Assembly (NCBI GenBank): GCA_007922195.1
Contig: ML681998.1
Span: forward strand, 21,943,253 to 22,007,252
Direction of reading: 5' to 3'
DNA from: Podocnemis expansa
Taxonomy: Eukaryota; Chordata; Testudines; Podocnemididae
Length of the DNA: 64,000 nucleotides
Both the position numbers and the translations under genes were made by a program. The notes under the pieces are model-generated. The model saw only the letters and a program-made list of their open reading frames with translations. It did not search any database and had not been told where the DNA came from. The stretch's first letter is position 1. Each line of letters opens with the position of its first letter. This document shows positions 30,925 through 42,744 of this stretch, one piece after another.

Positions 30925-33110
30925 ATGGACAGACAGTTGACACAGTTTGGAGCTGTCATGATGGCAGCCTCAGGGTTTAAAAGATGTTTCACCTGTAAGG
31001 AGGCTATGCCTGCCTCAGATGGTCACCTGGACCGTATTCGTTATTTGGGTGAAGGACAGGTGTCCCAGACAAGTCATCATTGTAGAAACCTGTTGTCATG
31101 ATCCAGGCACGACAGGGAATTAAAAAGTTGGCTTTTTCTCATGGAGGGGTCACTAAGACTTCTTCCAATCCTGGATGACCAACCCAAAGGAAAGAAGAGC
31201 CTAGGAGATGGCTCTCCTCCACTTCTTTGCTTGTGCCTGTAGAAAGGGCAAAAAGAGCTGAAAGGACTCTCCAGAACTACATGGCACCAACTGGGGACAA
31301 TCCCTAGGGATACACCCCGTCAGGGCAGACAGGAGCAGAAGCAGCTCCTGGTGGCAAAGGCTCTTTCAGCCACTGCAATGGCCTCCCTGGCACTAAACCT
31401 TGTACTGACACTGGCTGTACCTCCATCAGTGCCTGCCAGCAAGATGAGCATGACATTCAGATGCATTCAGGTACTGGGGTCAGGGTGCACAGCATTGGCT
31501 GAGAACACAGCACTGCACCGCACGGGGGGGGGGGAGGATGTTGGAACCCCTGCAGGAAAGAACATCGGCGTCAGGGTGCCCGCAAGCTGTGGAACCAATT
31601 GAAATGCAGCAGCATGGTGCAGCAGTACAGCCTCCTCTGCTGCTGTCTACACCTCCCAGAAAAAAGAAAGAAAAAACCAAGTATTGTGAGCAAGGACGAG
31701 ATCAGCACCTTTTGCCTCCTCCATGTAGTAATACTAGCTCCATGGAACATTCAAGCCCAGAGACTTTTCATCTATGTCTTCAGAGGACGAGCAGGGAGAG
31801 GACCAATCTTTCATGTATCCGTATCACTACCAGTGCAGGAATCATTACAATTTTATGTACTACTGATATGCCAGATTAGGATTCACATGGGTGCCTCCAC
31901 CATGGTAGCATTGCTACATCACCTAGGGGAGCTAGGAGGCTTGGTCACAGAGTTCAGCACAGTGCTCCAGACCTGTGATACCCCAGTTGGCACAGACCCA
32001 AAACAGAATGGAGATCACACCAATAGCTCTCAATCCCTCAGAATCAGCAAGGGAAACAGGAGAACGGCAAATCTGTGCAGAGCCCAGTGATTCCTTCTGA
32101 AGAAGGTGTAATACAGGCAGGTAGTGCGTCAGGAGATGGTTCAAAACAATTTCAGGAGCTTTTTAAAAGAGTGCCTGAAGCAATGAACGCACCCTTACAT
32201 GAGACCGACACACCTCACCGCTAATTATATCATATACTGCAATCCCCCACTAATTCTAGGGTCGCAATACCTATGGATGATGGGATTATGGACCCAGGCA
32301 ATGCTGTCTGGCAGACACCAGTCGCAATAGCAGCAACATCCAAAAAAATTGACAAGAGGTACTTTGTGGCATCAAAGAATAATGAATTCCTCTTTACCCA
32401 TCCTCTACCTTGCTCTCTTATGATAGAGGCTGTCAGTCAGAGAACAAAGCAGAACCAGTTCAGATCCACTCCTCATGACAAAGAGGATAAAAAACTAGAC
32501 TCACTAGGCAAGAAGGTGCATACCTCTGCCACATTTCAGCTGTGGATAACCAATTATGCTGTAATGTTATCAAATTATGAACAGAATAACCACTCAAAAA
32601 TAGCAGAGTTTACTGATGATATACCTGAGGAGACAAAACAGTAATTCTCAGCGCTGATTAGGAAGGGCTAATGAGTAGCCAGAACAGCTTTGCAGGCAGC
32701 ATTGGATGGTGCAGACACAGTGGCCAGGACCACTGCTACTGCAATAGTCTTGCAAAGGGAGTCATGGCTCCACTCGGCTGGCCTCCCAAAACAACTACAT
32801 GTCACAATTGAGGATATGCCATTCGACAAAATGAAACTCTTCTCAGAAAAGACAAATGAAATAATGTACACAGTGAAGAATTTTCGTGCTACACTGTGTA
32901 TGCTGGGAATCTATTCACCTACCATGAGAAGAAGTTTTAGGTATTAACCTTATAACCCTAGATATTCACAAACCCAGAATAACAGGAGATATGACAACTC
33001 CTGTAATAGATCAAGACATCATCAACAAGGTAAGAGACAGCCAAGTCAACAATTTTGTAATTCGCGGACCACACCTCCGAAACAGATGAGCCTTAAAAAT
33101 AATGAGTAAT
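30925..33110 (+). pseudogene. gag: DIRS copy B gag remnant
   Basis: It starts near ATG 30925. GFKRCFTCKEAMPASDGH is the copy A zinc-binding start with small changes, and the later Cys and His positions are partly lost. The conserved C-terminal half survives in two open pieces, 32273-32644 (KKIDKRYFVASKNNEFLFTH) and 32690-32947 (IEDMPFDKMKLFSEKTNE). Stops lie between, for example after EETKQ at 32644. The middle Pro/Ser-rich part is scrambled. Confidence 0.8.
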
Positions 33111-33149
33111 TGATATACAATCCCGTTCAAAACAAAACCCTTTTTCCAA

Positions 33150-34900
33150 TCCCCCTCCCCCATCGCTTTTCAGGGGCCCATCTCACGAACAATTACTTCA
33201 GGGGGAAGTGGACAAATTCCTATCAATCAGCACTATAGAGGAGGTCCCAAGGGAGTTCGTGGGCATTGAATTCTACTCACACTACTTCCTTACTCAGAAG
33301 AAGACAGGAGGATAGAAACTGATACTTGACCTGAGAAAGCTGAACAAATTTGTCAGGACTCAAAAATTCAAAATCTTGACCCTTGCTGTGATTCTTCCTG
33401 CACTCAGCCAAGGGGACTGGCTGGCTTGCCTCAGTCTCCAAGATGCTTATTTTCATATCCCTATTTGCCCTTCACACAGGAAGTTCCTTTGATTTATGCT
33501 GCAAGACAGACATTATCAATATGCTGTCCTACCATATGGAATATGTACACTACCAAGGGTGTTGGCAACAGTGGTGGCACATTTGTGCAAAATAGGAGTG
33601 ACAATCTTCCCTTACTTGAATGGTTGCCTCATAAAGGCACATACACTCCAATCAGAGAGACAACTGGTAGAGATTACAGAGAGGGTGTTTCAATCCCTCA
33701 GCCTCCTAATAAATTACAAAAAATCTACTCTCTGCCCACCACAAGATATTCACTTCATAGGGGTACACATAAATAGTCTCACAACCAGGGCATACCTACC
33801 AGAAGAGAGATTCGGCAACATACAGAAACAGATATGTACCATTCAAGACAGCCCGATGATTCCAGTCTCTTGTGTCTTCAACTGCTAGGACGCAAGGCTG
33901 CGACAACCTATGTAGTACAAAATGCAAGACTACATATGAGACCCCAGCAGATGTGGTTGTCAACAGTCTACAGACCAGGCAAGCATTGATTAAATTGCAC
34001 AGTATCTGTACTGAAGGCTACCAGAACCTCCTTCACATGGTGGACTTATTCAAAAAACCTTGCAGGAGTGTCATTCACACCACAGATCCCATCTGCCCTA
34101 CTCACTACAGATGTATCACTGACCAGATGGGGGGCTCATCTACAGGGGTCCACAGCTCAAGGCAAGTGGTCACTGCAGGAAAGAATGCAACACATAAATT
34201 TGTTAGAACTCCGTGCAGTTCACAACATGTGCTGATACTCCTACCCCAAATAAAGGAGAAAATGATAACGGGTACAGACAGACAACATGACATGCTTGTA
34301 TTATATCAATTGGCAGGGTGGAGCCCGTTCCTGGTCCTTGTTTGGAAGTAACCAAACTTTGGAACTGGTGCATTTCCCACAATGTCCATCTGTCAGCTGT
34401 ATACTTACTGGGCAACCAGAACATCACCTCCGACAACTTAAGCAGGAAATTTGTAGAGAGCCATGAATGGGAGCTCCACACAGGCATACTACCACCGGAT
34501 CTTCCAATTCTGGGAGTTCCCCACAGTAGATCTGTTTGCAGCACCTGCAAACAAGAAATGCAATGGTTTTGTTCCAGAGCGGGGAGAGATGGGTGCTCTC
34601 TGGGGGATGTGTTTCTCATCAATTGGAACTAGTCCCTAATTTACACTTTTCCTCTGATTTCAATGATACACAAAACCCTACTCAAGGTAAAACAGGGCGG
34701 AGCCAAATTCATGATCATAGCACTGGCGTGGCCAAGACAAACACAGTTTACTTACCTGATGACTATGTCCACAGAACCGCCGATCATCCTTCCAAAGATA
34801 CCAGAGCTACTGTCAGAACAAAGGCCAATTACTGCGCTCCCAGCTGGACAGACTACACCTCATGGCATGGCTCCTGAATGGTTTTATGAAATAGAGTAAT
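33150..34900 (+). pseudogene. pol: DIRS copy B reverse transcriptase / RNase H remnant
   Basis: Recognisable blocks: FYSHYFLTQKKTGG (about 33270), LILDLRKLNKFVRTQKFK, LSLQDAYFHIPI (about 33435) and HYQYAVLPYGI (about 33510). The catalytic box reads YLNG at about 33615 instead of YLDD, so both aspartates are lost. RNase H and the following region persist at 34318-34632 (LSAVYLLGNQNITSDNLSRKF; then a VCSTCKQEMQWFCSRAGRD piece in the shifted frame). Several stops and frame changes separate the blocks. Confidence 0.8.
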
Positions 34901-34904
34901 TATA

Positions 34905-35923
34905 TTCAGGATCAGTTCAACGGGTCCTCTTAAACAGTAGGAAACCTTCAACCAGGAAGACATACCTACAGAAATTACATCAATTTGCCATGTGGTGCTA
35001 TCGACGGGGCCTGGATCTGCACAGAGCACCCATCCTGCAGATGCTGGATTACCTACTTACATTTAAACATCTCTGGAGTGTCAGCTAATACCATCAAGAT
35101 GCATCTACCTCAATGTCCACCTTCCATGACCGTTCCATGAAAGCACTGTCTTTGTGCATCTGATGATGAAGAGGTTCCTGACTGGATTACAGAGCCTCTG
35201 TCCTAAAGTGGGACCCCCTGTCGTACCAAGGGACCTCACCTTAATCCTCAGAGCCATTACAAAACCTCCGTTTGAACCACTGGCCACATGTTCTCTTCTG
35301 CACAATGAAGGTAGCTTTCTTAATTGCTATAACATCAATGAGGTGGTGTTAGATGGCAGCACTCATGGCACATCCACCACATACAACCTTCTGTCTTTAA
35401 GGACAAAGTCTTCTTAAGGCCACATCCAAAATTTCTACCCAAAGTTTCTCAGGCTTTTCATGTGAACCAAATGATTCACCTCTCTAGCTTCTACCCTAAG
35501 CCACATGACAATCTCCATCAGGCCAGGCTACACTCCCTGGATGTTAGGCAAGTACTGGCATTTTACCTTGACAGAACAAAACCATTCAGAAAGCCATCTA
35601 AACTTTTCATGACTATTGCAAAGCATTCGGGGGAGGGGGCAATATCTAAAAAGCAATCACATGTACACATTTCCTCTGAACTGTTTGGCGTAGATCCACA
35701 GAGTCATATAACATCACATTTCACAAGGTTCATAGCAACATCGGTAGCATTCCTAGCTACTGTTCCAATTTCAGACATGTATAAGGCTGTGACATGGGCA
35801 TTGGCAGATACATTTATGAAGCATTACGCCCTTGAACAGGCAACAATGTATGACTCAGCTGTTGGACGATCAGTCCTTAGAGTGGTCCAAAGGGATGACT
35901 TCGAAGAATCCCCCATCGATTAA
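34905..35923 (+). pseudogene. DIRS copy B tyrosine recombinase remnant
   Basis: The N-terminal part (SRKPSTRKTYLQKL, about 34935) is followed by frameshifts. The C-terminal part is open for 153 codons from 35462 and retains an HxxR-like SHFTRF and the Tyr in FMKHYALE. The region holding the first catalytic Arg (about 35330) is disrupted. Confidence 0.75.
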
Positions 35924-35940
35924 GGGAACTGCTTGGTAGT

Positions 35941-36046
35941 CACCTTGAGTGGAGCACCATTCAAAGATAGAACTGAAGGTTACTCACCTTTGTGCAGTAG
36001 CCAAGGTTCTGCGAGATGTGTGTCCCTATGCTGCTCCAGTAATCAC
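35941..36046 (+). repeat. DIRS copy B internal complementary region
   Basis: It reads caccttgagtggagcacc ... aactgaaggttactcacctt, the complement of right end joined to left end of copy B, with more mismatches than in copy A. Confidence 0.75.
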
Positions 36047-37647
36047 CCTCCTCTCCTCTACTTCAGAGTACAGTTGTGTATTGATACTGCTCCACAGCAG
36101 AGAAGGAACTGAGGGGTTGTGGCCACCCACGCATCCCTCAGAGCCATTAGAATAATCGCACACTGCTGGGGACATGCACATGGTCCAAAAAGCTCTGCTA
36201 GGAAACCTCTGATTGAAGATGCAGGGAGCATGAACTTACCTTGAGTGGACCAGCACAGCAATACGGTCTCAAATAACGTTGGCTACTGCACAAAGGTGAG
36301 CAACCTTCAGTTCTGGCACATGATGGCATAAATCACATTGGTGGATGAGCAGGTGAATGAGCCTTTGATGGAGTAGCTGTTTTTATTAGGTCCTATGATG
36401 GAGTCTTTTGTGCAGATATGTGGGCAAAGTTGGCAGTGTGGTTTGTTGCAGGGATATGCGCCTGCTTTAATGTTATATTGTTAGGTCTGTAGCTTCCGGT
36501 GAGCACCTGCTTAAGGTTGGGGGGGCTCTGTCTGTAAGCAAGGAGAGGGATCTGTCTCCCAAGGCTTGAGAGTGTGAGGGAAGTAGTTTGTTTTTCCCCA
36601 GTTAATGTTAGTAAATTTAGTCATAGTTTAGATTATTTTACCTCAATCCTTTCTTTAAAAAAAATTCATTTTTCCCATAGTTAAATAGTTATAAGAATAC
36701 CTGGCCTGGTTCTCCTGGTTTCCAGTGTTGTGCCTCCTGCAGGGATGCTCTTCCTGATTCTGATGGACACTCTGAGTTTATTAGGTGCCTAGGAGAAGAA
36801 ACATTACTCAAAAATGCATCCACTGCAAAAACCTAAAATCCAGGGCCAAGCATGACAGGCATGTCTGAAACTAATTCCTAAGGAAATGTCTCTGAGACCT
36901 GCATCATACCATGAACAGGGTAACAGCTCCTTAGATAAGTCCTGAAATTTGGTACTCTCCTCCACCTGCACACGAAGGAAGGAAGGTCATCTGAGCTAAA
37001 CAAAGGAGTTGGTACCAAAGAGGCTGGAAGGTCCTCTGGTACAATGGCTTTGAAATCAAGGAAGGACTCTCATAGCTCCACTAAAGAGCAGAGAGAGAAA
37101 ACCAAACAGCTTCAACCTGATACAGCACCACCCAGAGGAAGGGCATGGACAAGTGCTGTAACTGTCACTGCATCAGCACTGACTCCGACCATGGAGCTGA
37201 CAGCCCCCACAGCTCCAACACACACCACCTCCATTACATCAGCCCCAGTTATGGCCCTGCTCACCAGACACCAACAGTATCTGAGACACCAATCGCACCA
37301 GTACTGCCAACGGTCCTAACAGCACCAATGCAAATACCCTTGCCAACAACTCTTGTGATGCAGACCGGGATGCTGACACCAACAGTGCTAGCAACACCAG
37401 CATCACAAAAACATATTGGAAAGCACAGGCACCACAAAAAGGAGGGTGAATTCTTAGCTTATTCTCCAGTTTCACCACTGTAGGGCACTGATACCTCCTC
37501 TGTGCAACTTAGTCAATGGGAAACTGTTTCACCCATCTCATTCTGTTGTGATGATGACTGTGAAGGTGAAGAGGCTACTTTTCTAATCAGCAGCCTTCCC
37601 CTGAGAAACACCAACCCAAACATAACTATTATTCTGACTGTCCAGAA

Positions 37648-38404
37648 TGTAGGAGAAAGTAAAAGGTTAAGAAAGATAAGTAGAAGGGTCTAGGTATTGG
37701 CTCAAGGCCTAGCGAAGCAATCCAAGAAAGTAGGCCTGAATGGCGTGCACATAGGGCATGGGATCATGATAACCTCATCAAAACTGGCACAAGCTAAATA
37801 TGAGAAAGCACTATGACAAAGATGAGAAAGTACTAAGACAAAGATGAGAATGTACTTGAATAAAGAATTGGAGAAAGGTGGTACTAGTCCAGTCTCATGC
37901 CAAAAGAGATAAGGAGGTATGCTGGGTCAAAGTGACCTGTACAAAGGAGAGGTTTGCCCATGTCGTGACACCTTGATGGAGGGTGATGCCCAGGGACCTA
38001 TCAGATTAAGGGGTGGCATCAAAGGAGTGATGTACAAGTCAGTTCAGATAAGGTATAAAAGTAGGAGCCCTAGAGCCCAAACTTCATGCAGCTGAGAGGG
38101 TGACAGCCAGTCCTGCTGTCAGTTGAGCTGTTCCATTGCACTGAGAGCACCAATGCTGCCAACAAATCTGTTGATATGGATTGTTTGCCGTAGTGCTACG
38201 TTGCAATAAAGCCTAGCCTGGCACCTTCGTTTCTACAAAGATCCATGGTTGTGTTGGTTTGCTCGATCGTGAGTGTTGTCTCAGTTTACTCACACACGCA
38301 TTCACACATGCAGCCAAACTGATATCAGCTCCAGACTCAGAACAACACTGGTAAGAACACATCTTGCCTGACGTGCTTGACCACACTCTGCCTGGTGTAC
38401 CACA
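37648..38404 (+). mobile_element. Solo LTR of an LTR retroelement (probably endogenous retrovirus)
   Basis: It begins TGTAGGAG and ends TACCACA (TG...CA). An exact 5-base duplication cagaa flanks it (37643-37647 and 38405-38409), and the DIRS gag resumes right after. It carries TATAAAAG (38054-38061) and AATAAA (38205-38210), spaced as in an LTR with a roughly 150-base R region. No internal retroviral genes are present, so it is a recombination product. Three tandem copies of a roughly 22-base unit lie in the putative U3. Confidence 0.75.
37799..37860 (+). repeat. Tandem triplication in the LTR U3
   Basis: About three imperfect copies of a 22-base unit (gatgagaaagtactaagaca type). Tandem repeats at this position often act as enhancers in LTRs (inference). 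Confidence 0.6.
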
Positions 38405-38618
38405 CAGAATATCCATGGCCTGGATCTCCATGATATGCCCCACTACTCCCATACCATATGAATTGGCCTGGAAAAGACACCTGGTTTCCTTACTCCACGC
38501 CACACAATAGACCATACACCTCCCAAGGATACAGGGAAAAGTCACCCTCTAGACTTCCTCCAGTGGGATCCAAACCAATGGATCCTGTACCAGTACAAGA
38601 AGAGATGAAGAACAGGAC

Positions 38619-38963
38619 TTGCCTCCCTCTGTGCACAGCTCATCTCCCAAATTCATCCCTAGAGTGTCATCAGTATTCCACCTTAACCAAAGTATCCATT
38701 TACCTAGCTTTTTTCCTAAATCCCATGCTAACACTCGAGGTGCAGCTCTCCATACCCTGGATGTTAGACAAGCCATCAAACTTCATCTAGAAAGATCAAA
38801 GCCCTTTAGGAGGTCTCCCAACTTTTTTGTATCAATCACAGAATGCTCTAAAGGGAACACAATTTCCACTCAAAAGACTCTCAAAGTGGATTACCAGCTG
38901 TATCCACACATGCTGGATACACAGTCCAGGGTGCTGATTTTGAAATTTGTTGCTGATGAATAA
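38619..38963 (+). pseudogene. DIRS copy C recombinase fragment
   Basis: This 114-codon open frame matches the central recombinase of copy A: SSPKFIPRVSSVFHLNQ, then ALHTLDVRQAIKLHLERSK and FFVSITECSKGNTIS. It stops before the HxxR and Tyr motifs, so it cannot be catalytic. Confidence 0.75.
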
Positions 38964-40144
38964 AGACCAAAGGGAATTTTTTGCAGGTTCTGTTCTCATG
39001 ATATTGTTGAAGTGGGAATCATTACTATGAGACTGTGACTTTTCTTTAGCACTCAAAAGACAATTTACATATGGGAGCTGTAGCTAGTAAAGGTCGTCTT
39101 TCAAAAAGAGGGAGGCATCAAGAAGATAGTATAAACAACTTGGTTTACTTAAAACAAAACAAAATCTATAATTGCATGTTCACTTACAGTTGTTAAGTCT
39201 GTATGCAGCATCGTAGCTCTTTCTACCTAGTAGGTCCCTGAAGGATATATAATATCACCTCTGACATGACCTTCTGCCATAAATATTTACAGATTTATTA
39301 GAAAATAGAGAATTAAGAGATAGCCATAAGTTTTCAGAATATTTAAACACTTAATATCTCCCTCATATAAAATAGAACACACAGACCTAGTTTTTGTAGC
39401 CCTTTTAAGTATTTTAGTGTTACTTTTGTTGTTTTTTGAAAGCTGTGTTTGAGGATTGTTGAATGGAGGTTGGGAGAATAACTTAAGGGCCATGGGATCT
39501 GAAAGAAAAGTAAACACTCTGAAAACAGGAGAAAGTGGGGGGAAATAGCATCCTGTGCCCTGCTGGTTATCACAAAGATAGGATGATAAAGGCCTCTAAT
39601 GTCTGCCAAGACAACAGCTTTGTAAGCATTAAACTTCCTATATACAATATGATCTTCTGGATCTCTGAGATATTCTACAAGCATTACTTTTCTCAGCTTA
39701 ATTTACCAGGTATATATAATGTAAGCAAAAGTAGAGAAACTTTGCTGTGCAACAGCAGAAATGTGTAGAAGGTAAAGTTCTAAATATCACTGCCCTTTGT
39801 TCTTATGTACCTTGTATCTTGAGTGATACATTATAGTTCATAAGAAATTGTTACTTTAATGTAAAGCATGCTGGTACAGAATTTAAAGAAACTTGAGCAC
39901 ATATTGTGATTTCTGACTTCCGCATATCATCTCGTACATAAGCAGCAGTCCACAATGGCACACACAGTTGATGTCCTATATTTGTTTTTCAATTGTATTG
40001 CAGAGCACACAGTGCCCAGCAAAAGTAGGGTCCTGATCCTAACTAGGGCTCTTGGATGCTAACACAGTACAAATAAGTAAAAAAAATAATAAACCAACAG
40101 GAATTTGTCAATGACTTTAGGAAGAGAATTGAAGTTTCCACTTT
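38964..40144. other. No gene seen
   Basis: A+T-rich sequence. The open frames at 39287-39768 on both strands have no domain or splice evidence. Confidence 0.45.
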
Positions 40145-40237
40145 ATGCATCTGATGAAGTGGGTTGCAGCACGCAAAAGCTTACACCTGAAGAGATTTGT
40201 TAGTCTTTTAGGCACCACAGGACTTCTGTTGTTTTAT
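40145..40237 (+). mobile_element. PLE terminal fragment (opposite orientation)
   Basis: It contains gcatctgatgaagtgggttg, then gcaaaagcttac, agatttgttagtctttt and ggcaccacaggacttct, the inverse of the other PLE ends. The CTGATGA box is intact but the GAAA box reads AAAA, so the hammerhead-like core is damaged. Confidence 0.65.
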
Positions 40238-40605
40238 GTTTTAGGAACAGAATTGGATGCCAGGAGGGAGAGATCTAAGAAACATAATGCATAAAGTGCC
40301 ATGGGCCTCCTTGTTTGTTTCAGTGCATAAACATTCTGATGACAAGCTGCTGCTTGCCAAAATAGCTTTGAAAGGCTCAGTGTAGTCATAAGGCAACAGC
40401 AGCAAGGGGCACAGCAGATAGTGGGGATGGCATCTCACTCACATCAGAGTGTCTGCAGAACAGTACAATTACTGAAGATAGTTGCTCAAAAGACAAAGAT
40501 AGTGTCGTCTTTCCTTCACTGTTTAGATCCAGCAGCCTCCTCTGAAGCTGTCTGTTGTACTGTACCTCCCACAGAGCTAACTGTCTGGCATATCTTCCTC
40601 TCAGT

Positions 40606-40915
40606 GGGTATGTCTAAACTATGGGCTTAAGTCAATTTAAAGAGGCTTAAGTCAGCTTAAGCAAAGCCCTGGGTACATTTGGAGTTCGTTAAGTTGACTT
40701 AAGGGCTTCCTTAAGTCAACTTAATAACTCCTGCCCTTAAAGTCAACTTTATTAAGTTGACTTAACACAATGCAGCCAATAAAGTAGACTTGGTGAAGTG
40801 GGGCCATTTAAGTTGACTCTATAAAGTCAACTTAATGCAATGTGGCCTCGCTAAGTCAACTTAATAAGGTCTACTTAAAGTCGACTTAACCGAGCCCTGT
40901 AGTGTAGGCATAGCC
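40606..40915. mobile_element. MITE with Harbinger-like tips and 3-bp target duplication
   Basis: The tips gggtatgtctaaactatggg and (inverse) ggctatgcctacactacagg are inverted. AGT flanks both sides (40603-40605 and 40916-40918). The interior is almost entirely aagtcaacttaa/ttaagttgactt palindromes. Its length is 310 bases. The 3-bp duplication and the ggctatg tip fit the Harbinger superfamily. Confidence 0.7.
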
Positions 40916-40919
40916 AGTA

Positions 40920-42216
40920 ATAGTAACAGAAATGTACGTAGTCCTTTGCCGGGGTAGAGTTAGCAAGTGATATGGTACTCTGTAATTAGCCAGCAGGGAA
41001 TGAGATACCAATGCATCTTAAAACAAATACTACACTAATTTGCAGTCTCTCTCTCATCTATGAGTGCAGTCCCACTGCTGGATGGTGAATGAGGTTGTCT
41101 TATACTTAATTTCTCTTCAGAATTGGGGTAAATGTATTTTTTCATCCAGGCAGATGCAGCTATAGAGATGTGAAAGAACAGCTTACTGAATTTGTACTAC
41201 ATATGCAGGTACTGAATAATGCATTGAAACAAGGCTACATGATGACACTGCAGGTGATCTAAAGCAGCACAGTGTGACTGGAGCAGCTCAAAGGGCAACA
41301 TTTATTGCGGAGAAGCTACGCCTCTCCATAGTTAAGGTTGCACCTAACTTCCACTTAAAAACTCCATTTTTGTCTGCTTCTCCATAAGTTTGAGTTGGAA
41401 TTTTAGTTTGGCTTGGAGATTTCTAGGTCTGATGAAAGAAGGAATTTTTCTGCTAAGTTTGTTTTTACTTCAAACCATTTTTGAGTTACAGGGCAAATCA
41501 CAAAATATTACTCTAATTTGAATTTTTTACTTTTGTCTGCCCTTTCTTGGCTTCCTTCTAACTCAGAAATAGCATGATGAAGATGAAGATTAGGTTGGAA
41601 GGGAATTCAGGATGTCATCTAGTAGTCTAAACATTCCAGACTTTCCATATACTTAATTCTCTCTGAAGCCTTATGGGATACCTTTATCTGAAGAAGCTAG
41701 GCAGTAACTAAGAAAAGTCAGAAGGTGTATGGCCTTGAGAAGGTATAGAGCTAAAATAGTTACTGAGATAAAGATAAGAGCGTGCATTTCACAGATTTGG
41801 ATCTATTTATAAAAATAAAGAAGAGAAAATTTTCCAAAGCAGGGAAGTTTAGCGGAAGATTTGCTCACCAGCCAGTGGAATCAAAGACTGGTACAAATCT
41901 GAAAAAAGAAAAATGGAGCTATAAATCATACTTTAATTGTAACCTGTCCAGCATCTTAAACAAAACTTCAAGTATTCCTAACTCTTTCTTCCTCCTCAAA
42001 CATGTGTCCATTGCCGTTGCTTACTGTAAATCTACAAGAGCTAACTAAAATTACTTTATTAGAAGTGAAAAAGACACAAGGTAAATCCATTCATTTCAGG
42101 AAAACAGACTTAACAGTGTTTTACCAGAACATCAGTCTATTCTGGAAAACACTTCACATAATTTAGCAAAGGATGAGAATTAAGCAAATTGTTTTATAGC
42201 ATGCAAGATTTACTAG
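40920..42216. other. No gene seen
   Basis: A+T-rich sequence. The 88-codon frame at 41782-42048 is Lys/Ser-rich with no recognisable domain and no convincing splice sites. Confidence 0.4.
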
Positions 42217-42225
42217 TGGCTATGA

Positions 42226-42382
42226 TCCAAAGGGGGCAGCCATGTTAGTCTAGTTCAGTAAAGCAAACAAGGAGTCCTGTGGCACTTAAAGACTGACAAA
42301 GTGGGATTTTCTCCCATGAAAGCTCATGCAGTAAATAAATTTGTTAGTTTTTAAGTGCTACAGGACTACTTCTTTGTTTTAA
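42226..42382. mobile_element. Short fold-back PLE insertion
   Basis: The left half is the PLE end (ccaaagggggcagccatg to gcacttaaagactgaca). The right half is the inverse (agtgggattttctcccatga to gctacaggactactt). It is flanked by tggctatga at 42217-42225 and 42383-42391. Confidence 0.75.
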
Positions 42383-42545
42383 TGGCTATGAGGTACAGGA
42401 ACTGAAACTTTCATTATGAACTCAACTCATATCAACTGCTGTGTACTTTTAGTCAGACCAGTATGTTTTTGTTTATTCAGAACGTCTTATTTGTTGTTAT
42501 GAGGTTCTTTTTGTGTTTGGGTTTTTGGTTTTGTGTTTTTTGGAG

Positions 42546-42547
<2 letters not shown>

Positions 42548-42625
<78 letters not shown>
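42548..42625 (+). repeat. (TG)n microsatellite, about 39 units
   Basis: A pure uninterrupted TG run of about 78 bases, likely polymorphic. Confidence 0.95.
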
Positions 42626-42629
<4 letters not shown>

Positions 42630-42744
42630 GGATTTTCTTGAGCACTAGAATTGGAGTTACTTTTGACAGTTGTTTGTGACTGCCTGAAGGTTAATTTAAC
42701 GGCAGAGCAGAAGTGTATAGAGGACCAGAGACAAAAGATTATCA

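Larger units (their letters stand above)
30578..36309 (+). mobile_element. DIRS copy B, decayed
   Basis: It has the same plan as copy A: left repeat (from ttctatcttcgagtgg), gag, RT/RNase H, recombinase, ICR (about 35941-36046) and right repeat ending gtgagcaaccttcag. All three genes are broken by stops and frameshifts. It inserted into a PLE, between gagacat and ttctggcac, with no target duplication. Confidence 0.85.
29753..36585 (-). mobile_element. Longest PLE copy, split by a CR1 tail and a DIRS
   Basis: The PLE body runs 29753-30302, continues as a 14-base piece at 30564-30577, and resumes at about 36310-36585. The pieces join into one colinear minus-strand element. The first part encodes YIGQTGQSLHKINWHKTDIR and ends at that motif. 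The 36310 part encodes the region just before it (a Cys/His linker, PCNKPHCQLCPHI, and YAIMCQN). A CR1 tail (30303-30563) and DIRS copy B (30578-36309) were inserted separately, 14 bases apart. No reverse-transcriptase part remains. Confidence 0.8.
36720..38610 (+). pseudogene. gag: DIRS copy C gag remnant (interrupted by a solo LTR)
   Basis: The zinc-binding start is recognisable, but downstream stops (for example near 36832) break it. Two open pieces (37044-37319 and 37145-37483) cover the low-complexity middle in different frames. The LTR insertion splits the region corresponding to the Pro/Trp-rich part of copy A (about residue 300). Confidence 0.65.
36586..38950 (+). mobile_element. DIRS copy C, internally deleted
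   Basis: An A-rich leader (about 36655) is followed by a gag start (CASCRDALPDSDGHSE near 36735) and a Ser/Thr/Pro/His-rich gag middle. After the solo LTR (37648-38404) comes more gag, to about 38610. The sequence then passes directly to the recombinase (FIPRVSSVFHLNQSIHLPSF, about 38655) with no RT or RNase H. No terminal repeats or ICR are seen. Confidence 0.7.
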
